From Streptomyces sp. WMMC940 (GTDB taxonomy: Bacteria > Actinomycetota > Actinomycetes > Streptomycetales > Streptomycetaceae): a stretch of DNA of 64,000 nucleotides. A program made the translations under genes and the position numbers. The stretch spans positions 6,395,001-6,459,000 of the forward strand of contig NZ_JAPZBC010000001.1 in the NCBI RefSeq assembly GCF_027460265.1, given 5' to 3'. A model generated the notes under the pieces. It ran no database searches, was not told where the DNA came from, and was given only the letters and a program-made list of their open reading frames with translations. Position 1 is the stretch's first letter. Each line of letters opens with the position of its first letter. Positions 18,191-31,057 of this stretch are shown one piece after another.

Positions 18191-19946
18191 GTGGCAGCAC
18201 CGAAGAAGGGCCGAAAGGCGCCGGGGGGTCAGGGGAAGCCGGGGCGCACCCTCGCGCTGATGCTGGTCGTCATGGCCGGTCTCGTCGGCGGGATGTTCTG
18301 GTCCGGGGAGACCACGCCGCGACTCGGTATCGACCTCGCGGGCGGTACGACGATCACGCTCGAGGCCGAGGCGGAGCCCGGCAAGGAGAGCGCGGTCAAC
18401 GAGACCAACATGAACACGGCGGTCGGCATCATCGAGCGTCGTGTCAACGGTCTGGGTGTCTCCGAGGCCGAGGTCCAGACCCAGGGCAAAGAGAACATCA
18501 TCGTCAACATCCCCAAGGGGACGAACTCGGAGCAGGCCCAGAAGCAGGTCGGCACGACCGCGCGGTTGTACTTCCGTCCCGTGCTCAATGTGCTGCCCGC
18601 CGGTCCGGCGAATCCCGAGCCCACCGGAAGCCCGAGCGCCTCGCCGTCCGGCAAGCCCGGTGACAAGGCCACCGACGGCAAGGACAAGGCCACCACGCCG
18701 AGCAGCAGCCCGACCACGCAGGGTCGTGCCGTCACCGACGCGCTGAAGGCGCCCTCGCCCACGCCGAGCGGTGCCGCCCCGGACCAGCCGAAGGCCCCGG
18801 AGAGCCCGAACCCGGCGCCCACGCCCAGCGGGGGCCGCCGCCGATCCGGAGCTGGAGAAGCAGTTCGCCACCCTGAACTGCCTCGACCCGAAGGCACGCT
18901 CCAACGCCGGCAAGGATGCCAAGCCCGAGCAGGCCACCGTCGCCTGCGGCAAGAACAGCGTCGGTGGCTGGGAGAAGTACCTGCTCGGTCCGGCCGAGGT
19001 CGACGGCAAGGACGTCGACGACGCCAAGGGCGTGCTGGACCCGCAGCGCGGCATCTGGATCGTGCAGATGGACTTCACGGGCGCCGGCTCGAAGAAGTTC
19101 GCGAAGATCACCGGCAAGCTCTCGCAGCAGCCGTCGCCGATGAACCAGTTCGCGATCGTGCTCGACGGCGAGGTCGTCTCTGCGCCCCAGGTCAACCAGA
19201 CCCTCAGCGCCAGCGCCGAGATCTCGGGCAACTTCAACCAGGAGTCGGCACAGGACCTCGGCAACATCCTGTCCTACGGTGCGCTCCCGTTGAGCTTCAA
19301 CGTGGAGACCGTCACCACGGTGACGCCCGCGCTCGGTGGCGAGCAGCTCAAGGCCGGTCTGATCGCGGGCGCCATCGGCCTAGCGCTCGTCGTGATCTAC
19401 CTGGTGGTCTACTACCGGGGCCTGTCGCTCGTCGCCCTGCTCAGCCTGCTGGCCTCGGCGATCCTGACCTACGCCCTGATGTCGCTGCTCGGCCCGGCCA
19501 TCGGCTTCGCGCTGAACCTGCCCGCCGTCTGCGGCGCCATCGTCGCCATCGGAATCACCGCCGACTCGTTCATCGTGTACTTCGAGCGCATCCGGGACGA
19601 GATCCGCGAGGGCCGCACGCTGCGCCCCGCCGTCGAGCGCGCCTGGCCTCGCGCCCGGCGCACGATCCTGGTCTCCGACTTCGTCTCGTTCCTCGCCGCC
19701 GCGGTGCTCTTCATCGTGACCGTCGGCAAGGTCCAGGGCTTCGCGTTCACCCTCGGTCTGACCACCCTGCTCGACGTGGTCGTGGTGTTCTTCTTCACCA
19801 AGCCGCTGATGACGATCCTCGCCCGCACGAAGTTCTTCGCGAGCGGACACCCCTGGTCCGGTCTGGACCCGAAGCGACTCGGCGCCAAGCCGCCGCTGCG
19901 CCGCTCGCGCCGTGTCTCCGCCCCCGTCCACCCGAAGGAGGCGTGA
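18191..19946 (+). CDS. secD: Protein translocase subunit SecD, interrupted by an apparent +1 frameshift
   Basis: SecD works with SecF and YajC to pull secreted proteins out of the Sec channel using the proton gradient. Reading from GTG 18191 gives the first membrane helix (about 20-36), the PRLGIDLAGGTTITLEA domain, and a Pro/Ser/Thr-rich linker up to about 18835. There the frame runs into unrelated sequence. The continuation (ADPELEKQFATLNC..., then five membrane helices and the stop at 19946) is in another frame. Removing one G from the G5 run at 18830-18834 restores one frame of about 584 codons. secF follows after one base. The extra G is either a sequencing error or a real mutation; both halves are otherwise well conserved. 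Confidence 0.93.
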
Positions 19947-19947
19947 G

Positions 19948-21060
19948 ATGTCGCGTCTCGGCACCCTTGGCGCCAGGCTCTACCGCGGTGAGGTCGGCTA
20001 CGACTTCGTCGGCAAGCGGAAGATCTGGTACGGAATCTCGATCCTGATCACCATCACGGCCATCGTCGGCCTGGCGGTGCGGGGTCTGAACATGGGCATC
20101 GAGTTCAAGGGCGGTGCCGTCTTCACCACCCCGAAGACGAGCGTGTCCGTCACCCAGGCCCAGGAGTACGCGCAGGAGGCCTCCGGCCATCCGGCGATCG
20201 TCCAGAAGCTCGGCAACGGCACCCTGCGCATCCAGGTCAGCGAGCTGGACACCGAAGAGGCCAACCAGGTCGGCAAGGAGCTCTCCGAGGACCTGAAGAT
20301 CCCGGCGGGCCAGATCAACGCAGAACTGGTCGGTCCGAGCTGGGGCGAGCAGATCGCCAGCAAGGCGTGGACCGGCCTCGGCGTGTTCATGATTCTCGTG
20401 GTGATCTACCTGGCGATCGCCTTCGAGTGGCGCATGGCGCTCGCCGCGCTCGTGGCGCTGATCCACGACATCACGATCACGGTGGGCATCTACGCGCTCG
20501 TCGGGTTCGAGGTCACGCCGGGCACGGTGATCGGTCTGCTCACGATCCTCGGTTACTCGCTGTACGACACGGTGGTGGTCTTCGACAGTCTCAAGGAAGG
20601 CACGAAGGACATCACCAAGCAGACCCGCTGGACGTACGGCGAGATCGCCAACCGGTCGATCAACAGCACCCTGGTCCGTTCCATCAACACCACGGTCGTG
20701 GCGCTGCTGCCGGTCGCCGGCCTGCTGTTCATCGGCGGCGGCTTCCTCGGCGCGGGCATGCTGAACGACATCTCGCTGTCGCTCTTCGTCGGTCTCGCCG
20801 CCGGTGCCTACTCGTCGATCTTCATCGCCACTCCGCTGGTCGCCGACCTCAAGGAGCGCGAGCCCGCGATGAAGGCCCTGAAGAAGCGGGTCCTCGCCAA
20901 GCGCGCGGCGGCCGCCGCCAAGGGCGAGTCGGGCGAGGACGGCGACGCGGAGTCCCACGGCGAGTCCCAGGACGCCCTGCCCGGCGAGGCGGCCACGGCC
21001 GGAGCGGTCGTCGGCCAGCGCGGCCGCGGCCGGGGCCGTCCCTCGGGAAGGCGCCGATGA
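19948..21060 (+). CDS. secF: Protein translocase subunit SecF
   Basis: A 370-aa polytopic partner of SecD with six predicted helices. The first (about 30-50) follows KIWYGISI, then comes the periplasmic-type domain starting GIEFKGGAVF, then helices containing the family words GYSLYDTVVVFD and the conserved RSINTT. The C-terminal 50 residues are Ala/Glu/Arg-rich and cytoplasmic. ATG 19948 has AAGGAG 7 bases upstream, within the secD end. The stop overlaps apt (ATGA). Confidence 0.96.
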   Translation: MSRLGTLGARLYRGEVGYDFVGKRKIWYGISILITITAIVGLAVRGLNMGIEFKGGAVFTTPKTSVSVTQAQEYAQEASGHPAIVQKLGNGTLRIQVSELDTEEANQVGKELSEDLKIPAGQINAELVGPSWGEQIASKAWTGLGVFMILVVIYLAIAFEWRMALAALVALIHDITITVGIYALVGFEVTPGTVIGLLTILGYSLYDTVVVFDSLKEGTKDITKQTRWTYGEIANRSINSTLVRSINTTVVALLPVAGLLFIGGGFLGAGMLNDISLSLFVGLAAGAYSSIFIATPLVADLKEREPAMKALKKRVLAKRAAAAAKGESGEDGDAESHGESQDALPGEAATAGAVVGQRGRGRGRPSGRRR

Positions 21061-21599
21061 TCGCGGACATGCGGGAGCTGTTGCTCAGCCGTATCCGGGA
21101 CGTCTCCGACTACCCGCAGCCGGGCGTGATGTTCAAGGACATCACCCCGTTGCTCGCGGATCCGGCGGCCTTCACCGCGCTCACCGACGCCCTCGCCGGC
21201 GTGTGCGCCCGGCACGGCGCGACGAAGGTCGTCGGCCTGGAGGCCCGGGGATTCATCCTCGCCGCCCCGGTCGCGGTCCGCGCCGGCCTCGGCTTCATCC
21301 CCGTGCGCAAGGCGGGCAAGCTCCCCGGGGCGACGCTGTCGCAGGCGTACGAGCTGGAGTACGGCACGGCCGAGATCGAGATCCACGCCGAGGACCTGGG
21401 CGGCGACGACCGGGTCATGGTGATCGACGACGTCCTCGCCACCGGCGGCACCGCCGAGGCCTCGCTGGAGCTGATCCGCCGGGCCGGAGCCGAGGTCGCG
21501 GGCGTCGCGATCCTCATGGAGCTGGGTTTCCTCGGCGGGCGTGCCCGCCTGGAGCCCGCGCTGCAGGGCGCTCCGCTGGAGGCGCTGCTCACGGTCTGA
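21057..21599 (+). CDS. apt: Adenine phosphoribosyltransferase
   Basis: A 180-aa type I phosphoribosyltransferase that salvages adenine to AMP with PRPP. The PRPP-binding motif VMVIDDVLATGGTA is clear, as are the YPQPGVMFKDITPLL N-terminus and the GLEARGFILAAPVA segment. It overlaps secF by four bases. An in-frame ATG at 21069 (MRELL) is an alternative start. Placement between secDF and relA is the standard Streptomyces order. Confidence 0.95.
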   Translation: MIADMRELLLSRIRDVSDYPQPGVMFKDITPLLADPAAFTALTDALAGVCARHGATKVVGLEARGFILAAPVAVRAGLGFIPVRKAGKLPGATLSQAYELEYGTAEIEIHAEDLGGDDRVMVIDDVLATGGTAEASLELIRRAGAEVAGVAILMELGFLGGRARLEPALQGAPLEALLTV

Positions 21600-21626
21600 C
21601 CTGCTCGGCACCTCCGTGACGGCACG

Positions 21627-21661
21627 GGAACGGGCATACGGGAACACCGGGTGCCCGTTCC
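21627..21661 (+). terminator. Hairpin between apt and relA
   Basis: A 10-bp inverted repeat (21627-21636 with 21652-21661) with a 15-base loop in the 165-base apt-relA gap. It could terminate or attenuate the upstream operon; relA may also have its own promoter. Confidence 0.5.
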
Positions 21662-21764
21662 GCGTTGTGGACAGTCCCCGTCCCGGGGCGAGGTGAACGC
21701 CCGGGGTCGATACCATGGCCTTCCGGGCCTGACCGGGGGACCCGGACCCGCACGAGGAGCGCTC

Positions 21765-24257
<2,493 letters not shown>

Positions 24258-24350
24258 CGGCCGCCGACCCGGGCGCCGGTGAGGCCGGCCGGTGGACCGT
24301 CCCGGGCTCTCCGGCGCAGGCGCGCGCCGGGACGACGCAGCCCGCGGTGT

Positions 24351-24398
24351 ACGGGACGGGCCCGGCGGCAGATGCAGATGCCGCCGGGCCCGTCCCGT
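24351..24398. terminator. Bidirectional terminator between relA and the DUF349 gene
   Basis: A perfect 20-bp inverted repeat (24351-24370 with 24379-24398) with an 8-base loop GATGCAGA, placed between the convergent relA and DUF349 genes, 15 bases from the latter's stop. Confidence 0.88.
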
Positions 24399-24412
24399 AT
24401 CCGTGTGCGGTG

Positions 24413-25642
24413 TCAGCCGCCGAACTCCTCCAGGCCCTTCAGCGCCTGGTCGAGCAGCGCCTGACGTCCCTCGAGCTCACGCGAGAGCTTGTCGGCCTTC
24501 GCGTTGTTGCCGGCCGCACGGGCCGCGTCGATCTGCGTGCGCAGCTTGTCGACCGCGGCCTGCAGCTGACCCGTCAGGCCCTCGGCACGCGCCCGCGCCT
24601 CGGGGTTGGTGCGGCGCCACTCGGCCTCCTCGGCCTCCTGGATCGCCCGCTCCACGGCGTGCATCCGGCCCTCGACCTTCGGGCGGGCATCACGCGGGAC
24701 GTGACCGATGGCCTCCCAGCGCTCGTTGATGGAGCGGAAGGCGGCTCGCGCGGCCTTCAGATCCGTCACCGGCACCAGCCTCTCCGCCTCGACCGCCAGC
24801 TCTTCCTTGAGCTTCAGGTTCTCGGACTGCTCGGCGTCCCGCTCCGCGAACACCCCGCTGCGCGCGGCGAAGAAGATGTCCTGGGCCCCGCGGAAGCGGT
24901 TCCACAGGTCCTCCTCGTGCTCGCGCTGCGCGCGGCCCGCGGCCTTCCACTCCGCCATCAGCTCGCGGTAGCGCGCGGCCGTGGGACCCCAGTCGGTCGA
25001 TCCGGACAGTGCCTCGGCCTCGGCGACCAGCCGCTCCTTCGTCTGCCGGGCCACCTCGCGCTGCGCGTCCAGCGCGGCGAAGTGCGCCTTGCGGCGCTTG
25101 GAGAACGCCGACCGCGCGTGGGAGAAGCGGTGCCACAGCTCGTCGTCGGACTTCCGGTCGAGCCTCGGCAGGCCCTTCCAGGTGTCCACGAGAGCCCGCA
25201 GTCGCTCGCCGGCCGCCCGCCACTGCTCGCTCTGCGCCAGCTCCTCGGCCTCGGCGACCAGGGCCTCCTTGGCGTGCCGGGCCTCGTCGGTCTGCTTCGC
25301 CTTCTGGGCCTTGCGCTCCTCGCGCCGGGACTCGACCGAGGTCACCAGCGCGTCCAGCCGCTTGCTCAGCGCCTCGAGGTCGCCGACCGCGTGGTGCTCG
25401 TCGATCTGCCCGCGAATGTGGTCGATCGCGGTCATCGCGTCTTTCGGCGACAGATCGGTGGTCTTCACCCGCTTCTCGAGGAGGCCGATCTCGACAACCA
25501 AGCCCTCGTACTTGCGCTCGAAGTAGGCCAGTGCCTCCTCGGGAGAGCCGGCCTGCCACGATCCGACGACCTTCTCACCGTCGGAAGTCCGCACGTACAC
25601 GGTGCCCGTCTCGTCGACGCGGCCCCACGGGTCGCTGCTCAC
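24413..25642 (-). CDS. DUF349 domain-containing coiled-coil protein
   Basis: A 409-aa, strongly charged, mostly helical protein with repeated W-x-R/W-K blocks (for example HRKLGN-like WKGLPRLDRKSDDELWHRFS and WNRFRGAQDIFF) typical of tandem DUF349 repeats, and a C-terminal coiled coil. It has no signal peptide or membrane segment. The family's role is unknown. GTG 25642 is used because GGAGGAG lies about 6 bases upstream and the conserved VSSDPWGRVDETGTVYVRT starts there. The cyclophilin gene lies 175 bases upstream on the same strand. Confidence 0.9.
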   Translation of the reverse strand: MSSDPWGRVDETGTVYVRTSDGEKVVGSWQAGSPEEALAYFERKYEGLVVEIGLLEKRVKTTDLSPKDAMTAIDHIRGQIDEHHAVGDLEALSKRLDALVTSVESRREERKAQKAKQTDEARHAKEALVAEAEELAQSEQWRAAGERLRALVDTWKGLPRLDRKSDDELWHRFSHARSAFSKRRKAHFAALDAQREVARQTKERLVAEAEALSGSTDWGPTAARYRELMAEWKAAGRAQREHEEDLWNRFRGAQDIFFAARSGVFAERDAEQSENLKLKEELAVEAERLVPVTDLKAARAAFRSINERWEAIGHVPRDARPKVEGRMHAVERAIQEAEEAEWRRTNPEARARAEGLTGQLQAAVDKLRTQIDAARAAGNNAKADKLSRELEGRQALLDQALKGLEEFGG

Positions 25643-25817
25643 AGCGCCTCCTCCACATGATGCCCCGAGGGGCTCGGGCCCCCGGGCATCGTCCACAGTT
25701 TCCTGGACGGGCATCGCCCGCCCTCCCGCAACGCGGACCCAGCCCGCGCTGCACAACGCCAATCTAGGCGACCGGCCGCCCGGCTGTCCGCACTCGGCGC
25801 CGCCGAATTCGCCGGGG

Positions 25818-26606
25818 TCACCCCTTGCTGACCGCCGCCTTCTCCACCGTGACGGCCTTCGCGGGGGCGCCGTCCGTGGCCCCGCCGACGGCGCCCGCCG
25901 CCCCGACGGCCTTGACCACGGACAGTCCGGCCCCGTCGATCGTGCCGAACGGCGTGTACGACGGCGGCAGTTTGCTGTCCTTGTAGACGAGGAAGAACTG
26001 GCTGCCGCCGCTGTTCGGCTGCCCCGTGTTCGCCATGGCCACGGTGCCCGCCGGGTACGTGACCTTGCCGTCCGCGGCCGGCTTGCCGAGCGCCGTCAGG
26101 TTCTCGTCCGGGATCGTGTAGCCCGGTCCGCCGGTGCCGTCGCCCTTCGGGTCTCCGCACTGCAGCACGAAGATGCCCTCCGTGGTCAGTCGGTGGCACG
26201 TGGTTCCGTCGAAGAAGCCCTTGTCCGCGAGGTGCTTGAACGAGTTCACCGTGCGGGGCGTCTTCGCGGCATCCATCGTGAACGCCACGGCGCCCTGGCT
26301 TGTGTCCAGCGACATCCGGTACGTCCCCTTCGCGTCGACGGCCATCTTCGGCTCGGGCGCGGCGCTCTCGCTCTCGGTGGGCGTCGGCGTCGGGGCGGCC
26401 TGCTGCGAGGCGTCGTCCCCCGAGTCGCCGTCCGCCAGACCGACCGAGAGGTACGCGGCGCCGCCCGCCGCCACCGCGACGGCGAGACCCGCCGCGATGA
26501 CCGCGTTGCGGCGCTTGGCCTTCCTGCGGGCCTCCTCACGGCGCCGCTGCTGCCGCTCGAACTTCTCCCTGGCGAGCTGGCGCCGCCGCTGATCGCTGCT
26601 GACCAC
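25818..26606 (-). CDS. Membrane-anchored peptidyl-prolyl cis-trans isomerase (cyclophilin type)
   Basis: A 262-aa protein with a very basic cytoplasmic N-terminus (about 1-34), one membrane helix (about 35-57), a Pro/Thr/Ser linker and a cyclophilin domain (about 90-250). The family words include AVAFTMDAAKTPRTVNSF, FFDGTTCHR, GPGYTIPDE, MANTGQPNSGGSQFF and TPFGTIDGAG. It should assist folding outside the membrane. GTG 26606 has AGGAGA upstream. It is divergent from the metallo-beta-lactamase-fold gene. Confidence 0.93.
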   Translation of the reverse strand: MVSSDQRRRQLAREKFERQQRRREEARRKAKRRNAVIAAGLAVAVAAGGAAYLSVGLADGDSGDDASQQAAPTPTPTESESAAPEPKMAVDAKGTYRMSLDTSQGAVAFTMDAAKTPRTVNSFKHLADKGFFDGTTCHRLTTEGIFVLQCGDPKGDGTGGPGYTIPDENLTALGKPAADGKVTYPAGTVAMANTGQPNSGGSQFFLVYKDSKLPPSYTPFGTIDGAGLSVVKAVGAAGAVGGATDGAPAKAVTVEKAAVSKG

Positions 26607-26758
26607 CGGGTCTTCTCCTTGGTGATGGTGTGATCCGTGGGGCACGGGTGTGCCCGTACCGTATACGGGTTGGCTGTGAAATGAGCAGCGCCGGTAGGCT
26701 CTGACCTGTTGCAATCCGTGACGCAATATCCCCGTCGGACGACACACTGAGGACGATC

Positions 26759-27490
26759 GTGCTTATTGCCGGGTTCCCCGCAGGGGCCTGGGGGACCAAC
26801 TGCTACCTGGTCGCCCCGGCCGCAGGCGAGGAGTGCGTGATCATCGACCCGGGCCACCAGGCCGCCGAGGGAGTCGAGGAGACGCTCAGGAAGCATCGGC
26901 TCAAGCCCGTCGCCGTGGTGCTCACCCACGGCCACATCGACCACGTCGCCTCGGTCGTCCCGGTGTGCGGGGCCCATGGCGTACCCGCGTGGATCCACCC
27001 CGCCGACCGGTACATGATGAGCGACCCGGAGAAGGCCCTCGGCCGCTCCTTCGGGATGCCGCTCCTGGGCGAGCTGACCGTGGGGGAGCCCGACGACGTA
27101 CACGAGCTCCACGACGGCGCCGCGCTGAAGCTGGCGGGTCTGGAGATGACCGTGCGGCACGCGCCCGGCCATACCAAGGGGTCGGTGACGTTCGGTCTGC
27201 CCGAGGCCGCGGCCAACTCACACGATGAGGGGCGGCCGCCGGTCTTCTTCTCGGGCGACCTGCTGTTCGCCGGCTCCATCGGACGCACCGACCTGCCCGG
27301 CGGTGACATGGCCGAGATGCTCGACTCGCTGGCCCGCGTGTGCCTGCCGCTCGACGACTCGACCGTGGTGCTGTCCGGCCACGGCCCCCAGACGACCATC
27401 GGCCGCGAGCGCGTCGCCAACCCGTATCTGCGGGAGGTGGCCGCCGGCCAGGGAGACGGCGGCACCGCCGCTCCCCGACGAGGAATGTGA
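26759..27490 (+). CDS. Metallo-beta-lactamase-fold hydrolase (glyoxalase II-like)
   Basis: A 243-aa protein with the dinuclear metal motif HxHxDH (H57, H59, D61, H62 in LTHGHIDH), the later [10 protein letters not shown] histidine and [12 protein letters not shown] aspartate. This fits the YcbL/glyoxalase II-like branch that cleaves thioesters; Streptomyces uses mycothiol rather than glutathione, so the natural substrate is uncertain. GTG 26759 has GAGGA 5 bases upstream. The stop at 27488-27490 overlaps a possible GTG start of the hisS frame. Confidence 0.9.
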   Translation: MLIAGFPAGAWGTNCYLVAPAAGEECVIIDPGHQAAEGVEETLRKHRLKPVAVVLTHGHIDHVASVVPVCGAHGVPAWIHPADRYMMSDPEKALGRSFGMPLLGELTVGEPDDVHELHDGAALKLAGLEMTVRHAPGHTKGSVTFGLPEAAANSHDEGRPPVFFSGDLLFAGSIGRTDLPGGDMAEMLDSLARVCLPLDDSTVVLSGHGPQTTIGRERVANPYLREVAAGQGDGGTAAPRRGM

Positions 27491-27501
27491 CGAGACCTTC
27501 C

Positions 27502-28764
27502 GTGACGACCTTCCAGGCCCCCAAGGGCACGTACGACCTGATCCCGCCCGACTCCGCGAAGTACCTGGCGGTGCGCGAGGCGATCGCCGCGCCGCTCCGC
27601 AACTCCGGTTACGGCTACATCGAGACGCCCGGCTTCGAGAACGTGGAGCTGTTCGCGCGCGGCGTCGGCGAGTCCACCGACATCGTGACCAAGGAGATGT
27701 ACGCCTTCGAGACCAAGGGCGGCGACAGGCTGGCCCTGCGCCCCGAGGGCACCGCGTCCGTGCTGCGCGCCGCGCTGGAGGCCAACCTCCACAAGTCCGG
27801 CAACCTGCCGGTGAAGCTCTGGTACTCGGGCTCGTACTACCGCTACGAGCGGCCCCAGAAGGGCCGCTACAGGCACTTCTCCCAGGTCGGCGCCGAGGCC
27901 ATCGGTGCCGAGGACCCGGCGCTCGACGCCGAGCTGATCATCCTCGCCGACCAGGCGTACCGCTCGCTGGGCCTGAGCGACTTCCGGATCCTGCTGAACT
28001 CGCTCGGCGACAAGGAGTGCCGCCCCGTCTACCGGGACGCGCTCCAGGGCTTCCTGCGCGGGCTCGACCTGGACGAGGACACCCGCCGCCGCGTCGACAT
28101 CAACCCGCTGCGGGTGCTGGACGACAAGCGCGACTCGGTCCAGAAGCAGCTCGTGGGCGCGCCACTGCTGCGCGACTACCTGTGCGACGCGTGCAAGACC
28201 TACCACGAGGAGGTGCGCGAGCTGCTGACGGCGGCCGGCGTGGCCTTCGAGGACGACGAGAAGCTGGTGCGCGGACTGGACTACTACACGCGCACGACGT
28301 TCGAGTTCGTCCACGACGGACTCGGCTCGCAGTCCGCGGTGGGCGGCGGAGGGCGCTACGACGGGCTGTCCGAGATGATCGGCGGCCCGGCGCTGCCGTC
28401 GGTCGGCTGGGCGCTCGGCGTGGACCGCACGGTCCTGGCGCTGGAGGCCGAGGGCATCGAGCTCGAACTGCCCGCGTCCACCAGCGTGTTCGCGGTCCCA
28501 CTCGGCGAGGAGGCGCGCCGCGCGCTCTTCGGCGTCGTCACCGGGCTGCGCAGGGCAGGGGTCGCCGCCGACTTCGCGTACGGCGGCAAGGGTCTCAAGG
28601 GGGCCATGAAGAACGCCAACCGCAGCGGCGCCCGGTACGCGATCGTCGCCGGCGAGCGGGACCTCGCGGACGGTGTGGTGCAGCTCAAGGACATGGAGTC
28701 CGGCGAGCAGGCGCCTGTCGCCCTCGACTCGGTGGTGGAGGAGATCCGGGCGAGGCTCACCTGA
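27502..28764 (+). CDS. hisS: Histidine--tRNA ligase
   Basis: A 420-aa class II synthetase. Motif 2 and the ATP/histidine site are visible in [34 protein letters not shown] and the histidine-A loop [15 protein letters not shown], with GGGGRYDGL as motif 3 context and a C-terminal anticodon-binding domain. GTG 27502 matches the conserved N-terminus ([15 protein letters not shown]). An in-frame GTG at 27487 overlaps the upstream stop (GTGA) and could be a coupled start adding five residues. The ribosome site AGGAA lies closer to the latter. Confidence 0.96.
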   Translation: MTTFQAPKGTYDLIPPDSAKYLAVREAIAAPLRNSGYGYIETPGFENVELFARGVGESTDIVTKEMYAFETKGGDRLALRPEGTASVLRAALEANLHKSGNLPVKLWYSGSYYRYERPQKGRYRHFSQVGAEAIGAEDPALDAELIILADQAYRSLGLSDFRILLNSLGDKECRPVYRDALQGFLRGLDLDEDTRRRVDINPLRVLDDKRDSVQKQLVGAPLLRDYLCDACKTYHEEVRELLTAAGVAFEDDEKLVRGLDYYTRTTFEFVHDGLGSQSAVGGGGRYDGLSEMIGGPALPSVGWALGVDRTVLALEAEGIELELPASTSVFAVPLGEEARRALFGVVTGLRRAGVAADFAYGGKGLKGAMKNANRSGARYAIVAGERDLADGVVQLKDMESGEQAPVALDSVVEEIRARLT

Positions 28765-28780
28765 GCGGGACGCGTGCGTC

Positions 28781-28812
28781 CGAAGGCCCGGCCCGCCGGG
28801 GCCGGGCCTTCG
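28781..28812 (+). terminator. Terminator after hisS
   Basis: A perfect 14-bp inverted repeat (28781-28794 with 28799-28812), loop GCCG, 16 bases past the hisS stop. Confidence 0.85.
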
Positions 28813-28926
28813 CGTTCCCGTCCCGGGGGCGGAGCCGGATCCTTACGTCCACCGAACGGTGGACAGGGGCGTGAGTGCGGCAGAATGACCGTGCCAGAGC
28901 AGTGACCGAGCGATGGAAACGGCGAT

Positions 28927-29574
28927 ATGACGACTGCAGCGGTTGACGGCGTGTCCTCCGGCCGGGAAGCGGAGCGGGTGCGCGGCGCCGTCGGCGGCAG
29001 CCGTGCGTTCGCATGGCTGCTGGTGATCACCGGAGCGGCCGGGCTGCTGGCCGCGTGGATCATCACGATCGACAAGTTCAAGATCCTCGAGGCCAAGATC
29101 GCCGGGACGACCTTCACCCCCGGCTGCAGCCTGAACCCGATCGTCTCCTGCGGCAACGTGATGGAGAGCGAGCAGGCCTCGGCGTTCGGTTTCCCCAACC
29201 CGATGCTCGGCCTCGTCACCTACGCCGTCGTGATCGGCGTCGGCATGAGCCTCCTCGCGGGTGCCCGCTTCCGCCGCTGGTACTGGCTGACGTTCAACGC
29301 GGGCACGCTCTTCGGCGTCGCGTTCTGCACCTGGCTCCAGTACCAGTCGCTGTACAGCATCAACGCCCTGTGCCTCTGGTGCTGCCTGGCCTGGGTCGCC
29401 ACGATCTTCATGTTCTGGTACGTCACCTCGCACAACATCCGCAACGGACTGCTGCCGGCCCCGGCCTGGGCGAAGGGCTTCCTTGCCGAGTTCACCTGGG
29501 TCCTGCCGGTGCTGCACACCGGCGTCATCGGCATGCTGATCCTGACGCGCTGGTGGGACTTCTGGCTCGGCTGA
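28927..29574 (+). CDS. Vitamin K epoxide reductase (VKOR) family protein
   Basis: A 215-aa membrane protein with four or five helices and the VKOR cysteine layout: loop cysteines C67 and C75 (in PGCSLNPIVSC) and the active-site CLWC (C149, C152). Bacterial homologues reoxidise DsbA-like thiol oxidases using quinones, so this is likely an envelope disulfide-forming factor, although no DsbA is nearby. Cytoplasmic N-terminus of about 27 residues. It forms a short unit between the hisS terminator and rarA. Confidence 0.92.
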   Translation: MTTAAVDGVSSGREAERVRGAVGGSRAFAWLLVITGAAGLLAAWIITIDKFKILEAKIAGTTFTPGCSLNPIVSCGNVMESEQASAFGFPNPMLGLVTYAVVIGVGMSLLAGARFRRWYWLTFNAGTLFGVAFCTWLQYQSLYSINALCLWCCLAWVATIFMFWYVTSHNIRNGLLPAPAWAKGFLAEFTWVLPVLHTGVIGMLILTRWWDFWLG

Positions 29575-29654
29575 GCCGAAGGGCGCACGACGGCCGGTGC
29601 CCTGGCGGGGCCCGGCCCGGAGGCACCCCGACGGAGGCTGTCAGTCCCCTCACT

Positions 29655-29660
29655 TAGGCT
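29655..29660 (+). promoter_or_regulatory. Putative -10 box of leaderless rarA
   Basis: TAGGCT ends 7 bases before GTG 29668, with no ribosome site between them. Confidence 0.45.
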
Positions 29661-29667
29661 TCATCAC

Positions 29668-31032
29668 GTGGAGCCCGATCTTTTCACCGCCGCCGCCGAG
29701 GAACGCCAGGAGAAGGACCCGTCGGCGAGCCCGCTGGCCGTCCGCATGCGTCCCCGCACCCTCGACGAGGTCGTCGGCCAGCAGCACCTGCTCAAGCCGG
29801 GGTCCCCGCTGCGCCGGCTCGTCGGCGAGGGCTCCGGCGGGCCGGCGGGAGCCTCCTCGGTGATCCTCTGGGGTCCGCCCGGCACGGGCAAGACGACCCT
29901 GGCGTACGTCGTCTCCAAGGCGACCAACAAGCGCTTCGTCGAGCTCTCCGCGATCACCGCCGGCGTCAAGGAGGTCCGGACGGTCATCGACGGGGCCCGC
30001 CGCGCCGCGGGCGGATTCGGCAAGGAGACCGTCCTCTTCCTCGACGAGATCCACCGCTTCAGCAAGGCCCAGCAGGACTCCCTGCTCCCCGCCGTCGAGA
30101 ACCGCTGGGTGACGCTGATCGCCGCCACGACCGAGAACCCGTACTTCTCGGTGATCTCCCCGCTGCTGTCCCGCTCCCTGCTGCTCACGCTGGAGCCGCT
30201 GACCGACGACGACGTGTGCGCTCTGCTGCGCCGGGCCCTGACCGAGGAGCGCGGTCTCGACGGGGCCGTGACCCTGCCCGACGACTCCGAGGAGCATCTG
30301 CTGCGGATCGCCGGGGGAGACGCGAGACGCGCCCTGACCGCGCTGGAGGCCGCGGCGGGTGCCGCGCTCGCCAAGGGCGAGGCGGAGATCTTCCTCCGGA
30401 CCGTCGAGGAGACGGTCGACCGGGCGGCGGTGAAGTACGACCGGGACGGCGACCAGCACTACGACGTGGCGAGCGCGCTCATCAAGTCCATCCGGGGCTC
30501 GGACGTGGACGCCGCGCTGCACTACCTGGCGCGGATGATCGAGGCCGGGGAGGATCCGCGCTTCATCGCCCGGCGGCTGATGATCTCGGCCAGCGAGGAC
30601 ATCGGGCTCGCCGATCCGACGGCGCTGCCGACCGCCGTCGCGGCCGCGCAGGCCGTGGCCATGATCGGTTTCCCGGAGGCGGCGCTCACCCTGAGCCACG
30701 CCACCATCGCGCTGGCCCTGGCGCCGAAGTCCAACGCCGCCACGACGGCGATAGGCGCCGCCCTGGCGGACGTGCGAAACGGACTGGCGGGACCCGTTCC
30801 GCGCCATCTGCGCGACGGCCACTACAAGGGCGCGGCGAAGCTCGGCCACGCCCAGGGCTATGTGTATCCGCACGACGTCCCGGGCGCGATCGCCCCGCAG
30901 CAGTACGCGCCGGACGCCGTCCACGGCAGGCGCTACTACGAGCCGACACGGTACGGCGCCGAGGCGCGCTACGCGGACGTGGTCGAGAAGGTCCGCGAGC
31001 GACTGCGCGGCGGGACCCCGCCGGGTGCCTGA
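29668..31032 (+). CDS. rarA: Replication-associated recombination protein A (RarA/MgsA) AAA+ ATPase
   Basis: A 454-aa clamp-loader-like AAA+ protein acting at stalled forks. Walker A is GPPGTGKTT (69-77), Walker B is VLFLDEIHR (122-130), and the sensor region is [14 protein letters not shown]. The C-terminal tetramerisation domain carries the family words [25 protein letters not shown] and YPHDVPGA. In E. coli-type annotations it is mgsA. The GTG start fits the leaderless promoter. It is convergent with the DUF2470 gene, with 25 bases between stops. Confidence 0.94.
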   Translation: MEPDLFTAAAEERQEKDPSASPLAVRMRPRTLDEVVGQQHLLKPGSPLRRLVGEGSGGPAGASSVILWGPPGTGKTTLAYVVSKATNKRFVELSAITAGVKEVRTVIDGARRAAGGFGKETVLFLDEIHRFSKAQQDSLLPAVENRWVTLIAATTENPYFSVISPLLSRSLLLTLEPLTDDDVCALLRRALTEERGLDGAVTLPDDSEEHLLRIAGGDARRALTALEAAAGAALAKGEAEIFLRTVEETVDRAAVKYDRDGDQHYDVASALIKSIRGSDVDAALHYLARMIEAGEDPRFIARRLMISASEDIGLADPTALPTAVAAAQAVAMIGFPEAALTLSHATIALALAPKSNAATTAIGAALADVRNGLAGPVPRHLRDGHYKGAAKLGHAQGYVYPHDVPGAIAPQQYAPDAVHGRRYYEPTRYGAEARYADVVEKVRERLRGGTPPGA

Positions 31033-31057
31033 CCCGGCCGCCCGGTGCGGCGTCCGG

